Shown here: positions 1-7,612 of the stretch, in pieces
Layout of the letters: every line of letters starts with the position of its first letter
How positions within the stretch are numbered: position 1 is the first letter of the stretch
Origin: Oceanobacillus sp. HTM 045
GTDB lineage: Bacteria > Pseudomonadota > Alphaproteobacteria > Rhodobacterales > Rhodobacteraceae
Direction: 5' to 3'
Assembly: GCA_009733745.1 (NCBI GenBank)
Contig: WNWL01000002.1
Coordinates: 372,001 to 436,000 of the forward strand
Length of the DNA: 64,000 bases
Notes under the pieces: model-generated
Database searches by the model: none
What the model was told of the DNA's origin: nothing
Seen by the model: only the letters and a program-made list of their open reading frames with translations
Made by a program: the position numbers and the translations under genes

Positions 1-110
1 GCATCAAGTCGAAGGTCTGGGTCAATCGCGGGCACGAACCGGCCAATCCCTATTACGGCTACACGGAGATCGCCGATATCCGCGGGTTGCCCGGCGTGTT
101 CGGCCTGTGA
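1..110 (+). CDS. HAD-family hydrolase, C-terminal fragment
   Basis: Only the last 35 codons are inside the window; the gene enters from the left edge and stops at TGA 108-110. The visible tail (K-V-W-V-N-R-G-H, then E-I-A-D-I-R-G-L-P) resembles the C-terminus of type II haloacid-dehalogenase proteins, where a strand ending in W-(V/I)-N-R-G is followed by a variable loop and a final D-L-x-x-L-P helix. That assignment is by pattern only. Its stop overlaps a GTG in frame with the next gene (GTGA at 107-110), so the two are probably cotranscribed. Confidence 0.5.
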   Translation, partial: IKSKVWVNRGHEPANPYYGYTEIADIRGLPGVFGL

Positions 111-124
111 AGGCGGCCGGGGCG

Positions 125-1402
125 ATGAAGTTCACATCCTATTGGCACGACACCGCGCCCCGGTTCGAGGGCGCCACGCAGGGGCCGGTTGCCGGCAAGG
201 CCGATGTTGTCGTTGTCGGCGCGGGGTTCACCGGCCTCGGCGCGGCGCGGGCGCTGGCGCAGGCCGGGCACAAGGTGGTCGTGCTGGAAAGCGAGCATGT
301 GGGCTTCGGCGCGTCCGGCCGGAACGGCGGGCACTTGAACAACGGGCTCGCGCATGGCTATCTCCACGCGAAGGAGCAGTTCGGGCCGGAGAAGGCGAAG
401 GAGATGTATCTCGCCTTCGACGAGGGCATCGCGACGATCGAGCGGCTGATCGCGGAAGAGGGGATCGACTGCGACTTCCGCCGCTCCGGCAAGCTGAAGC
501 TCGCGTCCAAGCCCGGCCACTACGAGGGGATCGCCCGGAACTTCGAGGCGATCCATGCGGATGTGGACCCAGACACCGCCCTTCTGAGTCGCGCCGACCT
601 GGCCGGCGAGATCCGGTCGGACGCCTTCCACGGTGCCATGCTCCAGCACCGGAGCGCGATGATGCACATGGGCAAGTTCGTCGTTGGCCTCGCCACGGCG
701 GCGGCTCGCCACGGCGCCGCGATCCACGAGCACGCGCCGGTGACCGGCATTCGCCGAAGCGGCGACGGCTGGGTGGTAGAAACCCCGCGAGGGTCGATCG
801 AGGCAGGCAAGCTCTTCCTCGCGACCGGCGCCTACACGACCCCGACCTTCGGCTGGTTCCGCCGCCGGATCGTGCCCGTCGGCAGCTTCATCCTCGCGAC
901 GCGCCCCCTCACGGTGGACGAGGTCGCGGCGACCATGCCGGGGAACCGAACCTGCGTGACCTCGCTCAACGTCGGGAACTACTTCCGCCTCGCGCCCGAC
1001 AACCGGCTGATCTTCGGCGGGCGGGCGCGGTTCTCTGCGCGGTCGGATCAGCAATCCGATGCCAGGAGCGGCGCCATCCTGCAGGAAGGCCTCGCCCGGA
1101 TCTTCCCGCAGTTTGCCGGGATCGAGATCGACCATTGCTGGGGCGGGCTGGTCGATATGACGAAGGACCGCTTCCCCCGCGCCGGGGAACAGGGCGGGAT
1201 CTTCTACTCGATGGGCTATTCCGGCCACGGCGCGCAGATCGCGACGCATATGGGAGAGATCATGGCCGACCTGATGACCGGCCGGATCGACCGGAACCCC
1301 TGGGCCCATTTGCCCTGGCGCGCGGTGCCCGGGCATCTCGGCACACCGTGGTTCCTGCCGGTCGTCGGCGCCTACTACAAGATGCTCGACCGGGTCCGCT
1401 GA
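125..1402 (+). CDS. FAD-dependent amine/amino-acid oxidoreductase (DAO family, PuuB-like)
   Basis: 425 aa. A DAO-fold flavoprotein that probably oxidises an amine or N-substituted amino acid, as gamma-glutamylputrescine oxidase does. The Rossmann motif G-A-G-F-T-G is at residues 32-37 with the ribose-binding Glu at 55, followed by the flavin-contact motif G-A-S-G-R-N-G-G near residue 70. The C-terminal G-Y-S-G-H-G segment is the usual FAD-isoalloxazine loop. I chose the ATG at 125 because GGGGCG lies just upstream. A GTG at 107 overlapping the preceding stop would add six residues and fits translational coupling. The substrate cannot be read from sequence; the adjacent aldehyde dehydrogenases suggest the aldehyde product is oxidised further. 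Confidence 0.85.
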   Translation: MKFTSYWHDTAPRFEGATQGPVAGKADVVVVGAGFTGLGAARALAQAGHKVVVLESEHVGFGASGRNGGHLNNGLAHGYLHAKEQFGPEKAKEMYLAFDEGIATIERLIAEEGIDCDFRRSGKLKLASKPGHYEGIARNFEAIHADVDPDTALLSRADLAGEIRSDAFHGAMLQHRSAMMHMGKFVVGLATAAARHGAAIHEHAPVTGIRRSGDGWVVETPRGSIEAGKLFLATGAYTTPTFGWFRRRIVPVGSFILATRPLTVDEVAATMPGNRTCVTSLNVGNYFRLAPDNRLIFGGRARFSARSDQQSDARSGAILQEGLARIFPQFAGIEIDHCWGGLVDMTKDRFPRAGEQGGIFYSMGYSGHGAQIATHMGEIMADLMTGRIDRNPWAHLPWRAVPGHLGTPWFLPVVGAYYKMLDRVR

Positions 1403-1427
1403 TCATCACGATACTCGAGACGAAATA

Positions 1428-1447
1428 GGGGGCCGCGCCCCCCCTTT
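1428..1447. terminator. Hairpin between convergent genes
   Basis: GGGGGC (1428-1433), three-base loop, GCCCCC (1437-1442), then CCTTT. It lies between the convergent oxidoreductase and gabD stops and can serve the plus strand as an intrinsic terminator; the T-run is short. Confidence 0.5.
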
Positions 1448-1471
1448 CCATTCGCGTCATGCAGTACCGGA

Positions 1472-2953
1472 TCAGAGGCCGGCCATGTGGAACGCCTTCT
1501 GCTCCAGGTATTCCTCGATCCCGATACGCGCGCCCTCGCGGCCGAGACCGGACTGCTTGACTCCGCCGAAGGGCGACACCGTGGTCGAGACGCTGCCCGT
1601 GTTCAGCCCGACCATGCCGAAATCCAGCGCACCGCCGACCCGCCATGCGCGAGCGTGGCTGTCGGTGTAGAAGTAGGCGGCGAGGCCATAGGGCGTGGCG
1701 TTGGCGATGCGGATCGCCTCTTCCTCGGTCTCGAACCGGAAGACCGGGGCGACGGGACCAAAGGTCTCCTCGCTGGCGAGCACCATCTCCTCGGTCGCGC
1801 CGGTCAGCACCATCGGCGCCGCGTACTGCCCGCCCTGCGGGACGATGGCCTCGGCAGCGACAAGCGCGCCGTGCGCGGTCGCGTCGGCGACATGCTGGGC
1901 GATCTTGTCCAGCGCGGCGGCGTTGATCATCGGCCCGACCTCGACACCGGCCTCGGTTCCAGGGCCGACCTTGAGCCCTGCGACCCGGGCGCCGAACTTC
2001 TCGACGAAGGCGTCATGGATGCCCGCCTGCACTAGGATCCGGTTGGAGCAGACACAGGTCTGCCCGCCATTGCGGAACTTCGATTCCATCGCGCCCTGCA
2101 CCGCCGCATCGACGTCGGCGTCATCGAAGACGATGAAAGGCGCGTTCCCGCCCAGCTCCAGGCTCAGCCGTTTCACCGTGGGCGCGCATTGCGCCATCAG
2201 CATCGAGCCGACCCGCGTGGACCCGGTGAAGGAGAGTTTCCGGACGGTCTCGTTCCCGGTCAGCTCCGCCCCGATCGCGGACGGATGACCCGTGACGAAG
2301 TTGATGACACCGGCGGGAAGCCCCGCGCGCTCCGCCAAAACGCCCAGCGCGAGCGCGGAGAAGGGCGTCAGCTCCGAGGGCTTGATGACGACGGTGCACC
2401 CCGCGGCCAGTGCAGGGGCGACCTTGCGGGTGATCATCGCGTTCGGGAAGTTCCACGGGGTGATGATCGCGGAAACGCCGACCGGCTCCTTCACCACGAC
2501 GATCCGCCGGTCGCCCGCGGGCGAGGGGATCAGGCCGCCGTCGATCCGCCGGGCCTCCTCGGCGAACCATTTCACGAAGGACGCCCCGTAGCCGATCTCG
2601 CCCTTCGCCTCGTGAAGCGGCTTGCCCTGCTCCGCGGTCAGGATCAGCGCGAGGTCGTCGGCGTGTTCCATCATCAGGCCGAACCATCGTTCCAGCGCCG
2701 CCGCGCGGTCGGTAGGGGGCACGGTTCGCCAATGCGCGAAGGCCGCGTCGGCCGCCTCGATCGCGGCGCGCGTCTCTTCCGCCGAGAGGTCGGGTACCGA
2801 GCCGATGACCGCGCCCGTCGCCGGGTCGGTCACGGGAACCTGGGCGCCGCTGGCGGCATCGACCCATTCGCCGCCGATCAGCGCCGCCTGCCGGAAGAGC
2901 CCCGCATCCGTGAGGCCGGCAAGGGTCGGCGGGAGCGTGCGTGTACCATCCAT
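1472..2953 (-). CDS. gabD: NAD(P)-dependent succinate-semialdehyde dehydrogenase
   Basis: 493 aa, full length for the family. It oxidises succinate semialdehyde (or a similar aldehyde) to the acid. Catalytic elements are all present: P-W-N-F-P with Asn168, E-L-G-G with Glu266, and the nucleophile Cys300 in G-G-Q-T-C-V-C. A second Cys two residues after the nucleophile is typical of GabD-type enzymes and of redox-regulated SSADHs. The ATG at 2951-2953 is preceded by GAGGG. It lies 10 nt after the tartrate-dehydrogenase-like gene and is probably the last gene of a three-gene minus-strand operon. Confidence 0.87.
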   Translation of the reverse strand: MDGTRTLPPTLAGLTDAGLFRQAALIGGEWVDAASGAQVPVTDPATGAVIGSVPDLSAEETRAAIEAADAAFAHWRTVPPTDRAAALERWFGLMMEHADDLALILTAEQGKPLHEAKGEIGYGASFVKWFAEEARRIDGGLIPSPAGDRRIVVVKEPVGVSAIITPWNFPNAMITRKVAPALAAGCTVVIKPSELTPFSALALGVLAERAGLPAGVINFVTGHPSAIGAELTGNETVRKLSFTGSTRVGSMLMAQCAPTVKRLSLELGGNAPFIVFDDADVDAAVQGAMESKFRNGGQTCVCSNRILVQAGIHDAFVEKFGARVAGLKVGPGTEAGVEVGPMINAAALDKIAQHVADATAHGALVAAEAIVPQGGQYAAPMVLTGATEEMVLASEETFGPVAPVFRFETEEEAIRIANATPYGLAAYFYTDSHARAWRVGGALDFGMVGLNTGSVSTTVSPFGGVKQSGLGREGARIGIEEYLEQKAFHMAGL

Positions 2954-2963
2954 CGTCCGACCC

Positions 2964-4007
2964 TCAATCCAGCGCCGACAGGATTGCCGCGGTGATGTCG
3001 TCCGTCCGGTCCTTGCCGGGAACCGTCCCGATCCCGCGCGAGGTCGTGGCTTCGAGTGCCGCCATGATGCGCGCGGCGGCCTCGCCCTCCCCGAGATGGT
3101 CCAGCATCATCGCCGCCGACCAGATCGCGGCGATCGGATTGGCGATGCCGAGATGCGCGATGTCCGGCGCGGAGCCGTGCACCGGCTCGAACATCGACGG
3201 CGCGGTCCCGTCGGGGTTGATATTGGCCGAAGCGGCGAAGCCGAGCCCGCCCTGGATGGCCGCGCCGAGGTCGGTCAGGATGTCCCCGAAAAGGTTGGAG
3301 GCCACCACCACGTCCAGCGTCTCCGGCGCCATGACCATGCGCGCGGAGATCGCGTCCACGTGGTACTGGCTGACCTCGACGTCGGGGTACTCGGCGGAAA
3401 GTTCGCGGGTAACCTCGTCCCAGAACACCATAGAGAACTTCTGCGCGTTCGACTTGGTGACGGAGGCCAGCTTGCCCCGGCGCTTGCGCGCCTGTTCGAA
3501 GCCGAAGCGAAGAATGCGCTCGACGCCGGTGCGGGTGAAGACGGCGGTCTCCACCGCCACCTCGCCGGTCGTGCCCTGGTGCACGCGCCCGCCCGCGCCG
3601 GAATACTCGCCCTCGGTGTTCTCGCGGATGCAGAGGATGTCGAAATCCTCCTTGCGGAGCGGCCCCTCGACACCCGGAAGCAGCCGGTGCGGACGCATGT
3701 TGGCGTATTGCACGAACGCCTTGCGGATCGGCAGCAGCAGCCCGTGCAGCGACACCGCGTCCGGCACCTTCTCCGGCCATCCGACCGCACCGAGCAGGAT
3801 CGCGTCGAAGCCGCGAAGGGTCTCGATGCCATCCTCCGGCATCATCGCGCCGGTCTGCAGGTAGTGGTCACAGGACCAGGGGAAGGTCTCGGTCTCCAGC
3901 GTTCCGCCGAGCGCCTTCTGCGCGACCTCGACGGCAGCCTCGATCACGGGTGCGCCGATCCCGTCTCCCGGGACGAGGGCGATGCGGTGTGTCTTTCCGG
4001 TGGTCAT
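2964..4007 (-). CDS. ttuC: Tartrate/D-malate-type decarboxylating dehydrogenase (isopropylmalate dehydrogenase family)
   Basis: 347 aa. A beta-decarboxylating dehydrogenase that uses NAD and a divalent metal on a 2-hydroxyacid such as D-malate or tartrate. It opens with the family's P-G-D-G-I-G loop, then shows R-E-N-T-E-G-E-Y-S-G (substrate-arm motif), a K-S-N-A-Q-K motif, N-L-F-G-D-I-L-T-D (metal aspartates) and a late E-P-V-H-G-S-A-P-D-I NAD loop. The length and E-N-T-E-G-E-Y motif fit TtuC/DmlA better than LeuB. Its ATG overlaps the stop of the upstream aldehyde dehydrogenase (ATGA, 4004-4007), which indicates coupled translation. Symbol is by family; D-malate versus tartrate is undecided. 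Confidence 0.8.
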   Translation of the reverse strand: MTTGKTHRIALVPGDGIGAPVIEAAVEVAQKALGGTLETETFPWSCDHYLQTGAMMPEDGIETLRGFDAILLGAVGWPEKVPDAVSLHGLLLPIRKAFVQYANMRPHRLLPGVEGPLRKEDFDILCIRENTEGEYSGAGGRVHQGTTGEVAVETAVFTRTGVERILRFGFEQARKRRGKLASVTKSNAQKFSMVFWDEVTRELSAEYPDVEVSQYHVDAISARMVMAPETLDVVVASNLFGDILTDLGAAIQGGLGFAASANINPDGTAPSMFEPVHGSAPDIAHLGIANPIAAIWSAAMMLDHLGEGEAAARIMAALEATTSRGIGTVPGKDRTDDITAAILSALD

Positions 4008-5479
4008 TCTGGCCTCGCGATGTCGATCAGCACGGTTTTGGAACGGCGGTTGGCGTGGAAGGCCTCGCGGCCGAGGTCCTTGCCGATGCCGCTGGACTTG
4101 TAGCCGCCCGTCGGCAGGATGTGGTCGCGCGACCGGCCGTAGCGGTTGATCCAGACGGTCCCCGCCTGAAGCTGCCGCATGACCCGGAGCCCGCGCGAGA
4201 GATCGCGGGTGAAGAGCCCGGCGGCCAGCCCGTAGGTCGGGTGGTCGGCCATCGCGACGCCTTCTTCCTCGGTGGTGAAGGTCTGAAGCGTGAGGACCGG
4301 CCCGAAGATCTCGGCCTGCGAAGCGGGGTTGTCATTGTCCACGCCGGTCAGGAGTGTCGGGGCATAGAAATAGCCGGGCCGGTCGAGCCGCTCGGCGCCG
4401 CAGCGCACCTCCGCGCCCTGCGCGATGGCATCCCCGACGATGGCCTCGATCCGCGCGATCTGGCGTTCGGAGATGATCGGGGAATAGTCGGTGTCCGCGT
4501 CCCATGTCGGGCCGGGCCGGATCTGCGGCAGGCGCTCGATCAGCATCCCGGCGAATTGCTCGGCCACGCTTGCCTCGACGATGACCCGGCTGCCCGCGAC
4601 ACAGGCTTGCCCCGCATTGGCGAGGATGCCGCGCACGATCGCATTGGCGGCGAGTTCCAGGTCGGCATCGGCGAACACCACCTGCGGGCTCTTGCCGCCG
4701 AGTTCCAGCGTGACGGGGCGGATGCCGGTGCGCGCCGCGTTCTCCATGATCGCGGCGCCGGCGGCAGTGGACCCGGTGAAGCTGACTTTTCTGATACCGG
4801 GGTGGCCGGTGATCGCATTGCCCGTCACCGGCCCGTCGCCGAGCAGGACGTTGAAGAGCCCCGCCGGGATGCCCGCCTCGACGGCGAGCTGCGCGAGGCG
4901 CACCGTGGAGAACGGCGTCATCTCCGAAGGCTTCATGACCACCGCGTTGCCCGCAGCCAGCGCCGGGCCAAGCTTCCAGCCGGCCATCGAGATCGGGAAG
5001 TTCCAGGGCGTGATCGCACCGATGACGCCGTAAGGCTCGGACACCGTCATCCCCATCGCGCCGTCCTGCGTCGGCACGAGGTCGCTGCATTCCTTGTCCG
5101 CCATCTCGGCGAAGAACCGGATCTGCTCGGCCGTGACCGCGATGTCGCCGGCGATCAGATGTGCGATCGGCCGGGTCGACGAGACCGCCTCCAGCCGCGC
5201 GAGCGCCGGTGCCTCGGCCTCCATCAGGTCGGCCCAGCGGTGCATGGCGCGGGTCCGGTCGCGCGGGATGCAGCTTCCCCAGCCGGAGGAAGCCAACGCC
5301 TTCTGCGCGGTCTCCACGGCCCGGTCCACGACATCGGGCTCTGCAATAGGGCAATCGGCATAATCGGCGCCGTCGGACGGGCGGCGCAGGCCGATCCTGC
5401 CATTCGCGGTGACCAGTTCTCCACCGATGAAATGCCCGGATGGCAGATCCACGGCTTCGGGATCGAAGGATAGGGTCAT
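4004..5479 (-). CDS. NAD-dependent aldehyde dehydrogenase (betaine-aldehyde/gamma-aminobutyraldehyde type)
   Basis: 491 aa. Oxidises an aldehyde to the carboxylate. P-W-N-F-P, L-E-L-G-G-K and the nucleophile loop G-Q-A-C-V-A-G-S-R are intact, and the C-terminal S-S-G-I-G-K-D-L-G motif is typical. The frame is open upstream to 5587, but the ATG at 5477-5479 has AGGAG seven bases ahead and gives the usual N-terminus, so I use it. It is first in the block ALDH-ttuC-gabD. With the FAD oxidase across the convergent junction this looks like amine to aldehyde to acid catabolism, but no substrate can be named. Confidence 0.82.
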   Translation of the reverse strand: MTLSFDPEAVDLPSGHFIGGELVTANGRIGLRRPSDGADYADCPIAEPDVVDRAVETAQKALASSGWGSCIPRDRTRAMHRWADLMEAEAPALARLEAVSSTRPIAHLIAGDIAVTAEQIRFFAEMADKECSDLVPTQDGAMGMTVSEPYGVIGAITPWNFPISMAGWKLGPALAAGNAVVMKPSEMTPFSTVRLAQLAVEAGIPAGLFNVLLGDGPVTGNAITGHPGIRKVSFTGSTAAGAAIMENAARTGIRPVTLELGGKSPQVVFADADLELAANAIVRGILANAGQACVAGSRVIVEASVAEQFAGMLIERLPQIRPGPTWDADTDYSPIISERQIARIEAIVGDAIAQGAEVRCGAERLDRPGYFYAPTLLTGVDNDNPASQAEIFGPVLTLQTFTTEEEGVAMADHPTYGLAAGLFTRDLSRGLRVMRQLQAGTVWINRYGRSRDHILPTGGYKSSGIGKDLGREAFHANRRSKTVLIDIARPE

Positions 5480-5592
5480 GGCAATCTCCTGAGTCTCGCC
5501 GGAGTCTAGGGGCACCACCCCCGCAAGTTGCTTCGGGGGGCGCTTCGCTCCGACGAAATCTCTCGTTTGAACAGGGATGGGCGGCACAACCT

Positions 5593-5621
5593 GCTCCCGG
5601 CCTGCCAGCGGGGCCGGGAGC
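5593..5621 (-). terminator. Hairpin downstream of hyuB
   Basis: Perfect 10-bp arms GCTCCCGGCC (5593-5602) and GGCCGGGAGC (5612-5621) around a 9-nt loop, starting 11 nt after the hyuB stop on the minus strand. There is no strong U-tract, so it is either a weak terminator or a 3'-end stabiliser. Confidence 0.45.
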
Positions 5622-5632
5622 GCCGTACCGCG

Positions 5633-7612
5633 TCAGGCGAAGGCTTCCGGCACGTCCAGCCCGTGCCTTGCGCAGAGGCGCCCGAAGATCTCCCGCATCT
5701 GGCCCTTGACCGGAGCGTCGGCACCCGCTTCCGCGACTGCCGCGAAGATCCGGTGCTTGAGGTAGAAGCGCCACGAGACCGGCTGCTGCGCGAGAAATTC
5801 GGTCATCAGGTCATATCGTTCGCGCGTCCAGACGCTCTCGAACTCCCGGCGCTCCGCGCCATAGGTGTAGGTCGACGGATCCGGCCGCGGCGCGGACCGA
5901 AGGGCCTCGGTCGCCGCGGCATCCACCTCGCCGTCGCGGAGGACAACGCCGTAGTCCCGTTCCGCCGCATCGGCGGTGATGGCGCCGCGTTTCACGTCCG
6001 CGACCACCCGTTCAATCTCCCGCCTGAACGGGTCGCCCCAGCCGCCCGCGCCGGGGCCGACCACGCGGATCACGTCACCGGGATTGCAGCGCACGAGGTC
6101 GGTATTGCCGAGGTTCTCCTCCTCCGGTGTGCCGGGATTGCGGATGAACCGCGATACGCCGGCCTCGCCCGCGCCCTGCAGGCCCCAGGCGGGCATGATG
6201 CTGCGGTTGCGGTTTCGCGCCGTCACCACCGTCTCCGGCGCCGAGACGCGGAACTCCATCACCGCCGACAGGCCGCCGCGCCAGCGCCCCGGCGCGCCCG
6301 TGCCGGGCTCGAGCCCGTAGCGCAGGAAGTGGATCGGCACCTCCGCCTCGGAAATCTCGATCGGCGTGTTGCGCAGAAAGCCGGTCGTGCCGCCCGCGCC
6401 GTCGCTGCCATCGGCGAAGGGCGTCGCGCCGCCACCGCCGCCCACGGGGCCGATGGAGGCCATCGCCGGCTTCCCGTTCCTTGCCGCGGTGCGGATGTTC
6501 ATGATCGCGTTGCCGCCCGGCGCTGCGGCGGGCATGAGCTCCGGCACAGCCTGAGCGAAGGCGCCCTGCGTGACGATCTGGGTGAGCGCGCAGGTCAGCG
6601 AGCGCATCCCCACCGCCGCACCCGGAGCGGAGTTTACCACCGTCCCTTCCGGCAAGATCGCGCGTGCGGCGCGCAGCGTGCCGGAGTTCAGCCAGATACC
6701 CCGCTCGAGCGTTGCCAGCACGTAGGTCAGCCCGACCATCACCAGCGCGTGACGTTCGAGCCCGCCCGTGGGCATGTTGAGGGAGGAGCCGAGCTGCGGG
6801 TCGGAACCGGAATAGTCGAGTTCGACCTCGTCACCCTTGACCCGTAGCGTCAGCGCGACGCGGGCCGGCAGGCCGTTGGGACTGTCCTCGTCGGCATAGT
6901 CGGCGAAGAAATACTCGCCGTCCGGCACCCGCGAGAGCGCCCGGCGGGCTTGCGCCTCCGCATGGTCGAGGATCGCCTCGACGCCTTGCAGGAACGTGTC
7001 GAGGCCGAACCGGCGGATGATCTCGCGCATCTTGCGTTCACCCACGTTCACCGAGGCGATCTGCGCCGCGAGATCGCCGAGATTCTGGTCGGGCAGCCGG
7101 ACGTTGGTGCGGATGAGCTTCGCGATATAGGGGTTCTCCACCCCGGCGTCGTAGAGCTTTACCGGCGGGATCCTGATCCCCTCCTGCGCGATTTCCGAGA
7201 GGGACCGCGACAGGGATGCGGGGACGGCACCGCCGACGTCGGTGTTGTGGATATGACCGACCACGAAGCAGGTCAGCGTGCCCTCGAAGAAGACCGGCTT
7301 CCAGATGTGGATGTCGGGCGTATGGGTCGCGACGTGGCCCGCCTCGGGATCGTTCGTGATGCAGATGTCGCCCTCGGCGTAATCCGGGAACATCGCCAGC
7401 AGGCCGCCATAATCGACGCCCGAGTACCACGGCGCCCCGAGATGGCGCGGGTTGCCGAAGGCGAGGCCGTCTCGGGTGACGACCTGGCAGGAGAAGTCCT
7501 CGGTCTCCTTCACGAAGGCGGAATGCGCGGTGCGCATGAGCGTGTAGGCCATCGCGTCGGCGGCGGCGTTGCAGAAGTTCGCGAGCACCTGAAGGCTGCG
7601 TGCATCAATCAT
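5633..7612 (-). CDS. hyuB: Hydantoinase B / oxoprolinase-type subunit
   Basis: 659 aa. Partner of HyuA in an ATP-dependent amidohydrolase acting on cyclic amides such as N-methylhydantoin, 5-oxoproline or similar. The N-terminal metal-site region (R-T-A-H-S-A-F-V-K-E-T-E-D-F-S), the I-T-N-D-P-E-A-G-H motif and the D-Y-S-G-S-D-P-Q motif are characteristic, as is the Gly-rich G-P-V-G-G-G-G-G-A-T stretch near residue 400. It overlaps the end of hyuA by 8 bp (7605-7612), so the two are translated together. The last ~100 residues are less conserved. An annotation as hydantoinase is by family; it could equally be acetone carboxylase-like or oxoprolinase-like. Confidence 0.85.
   Translation of the reverse strand: MIDARSLQVLANFCNAAADAMAYTLMRTAHSAFVKETEDFSCQVVTRDGLAFGNPRHLGAPWYSGVDYGGLLAMFPDYAEGDICITNDPEAGHVATHTPDIHIWKPVFFEGTLTCFVVGHIHNTDVGGAVPASLSRSLSEIAQEGIRIPPVKLYDAGVENPYIAKLIRTNVRLPDQNLGDLAAQIASVNVGERKMREIIRRFGLDTFLQGVEAILDHAEAQARRALSRVPDGEYFFADYADEDSPNGLPARVALTLRVKGDEVELDYSGSDPQLGSSLNMPTGGLERHALVMVGLTYVLATLERGIWLNSGTLRAARAILPEGTVVNSAPGAAVGMRSLTCALTQIVTQGAFAQAVPELMPAAAPGGNAIMNIRTAARNGKPAMASIGPVGGGGGATPFADGSDGAGGTTGFLRNTPIEISEAEVPIHFLRYGLEPGTGAPGRWRGGLSAVMEFRVSAPETVVTARNRNRSIMPAWGLQGAGEAGVSRFIRNPGTPEEENLGNTDLVRCNPGDVIRVVGPGAGGWGDPFRREIERVVADVKRGAITADAAERDYGVVLRDGEVDAAATEALRSAPRPDPSTYTYGAERREFESVWTRERYDLMTEFLAQQPVSWRFYLKHRIFAAVAEAGADAPVKGQMREIFGRLCARHGLDVPEAFA

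Noticed and set aside
59..1336. Long antisense frames over genes (for example opposite the FAD oxidoreductase, phnE, fadJ and the MFS gene)
   Set aside because: They are shadows of high-GC codon bias on the opposite strand, with no ribosome sites and no recognisable domains.
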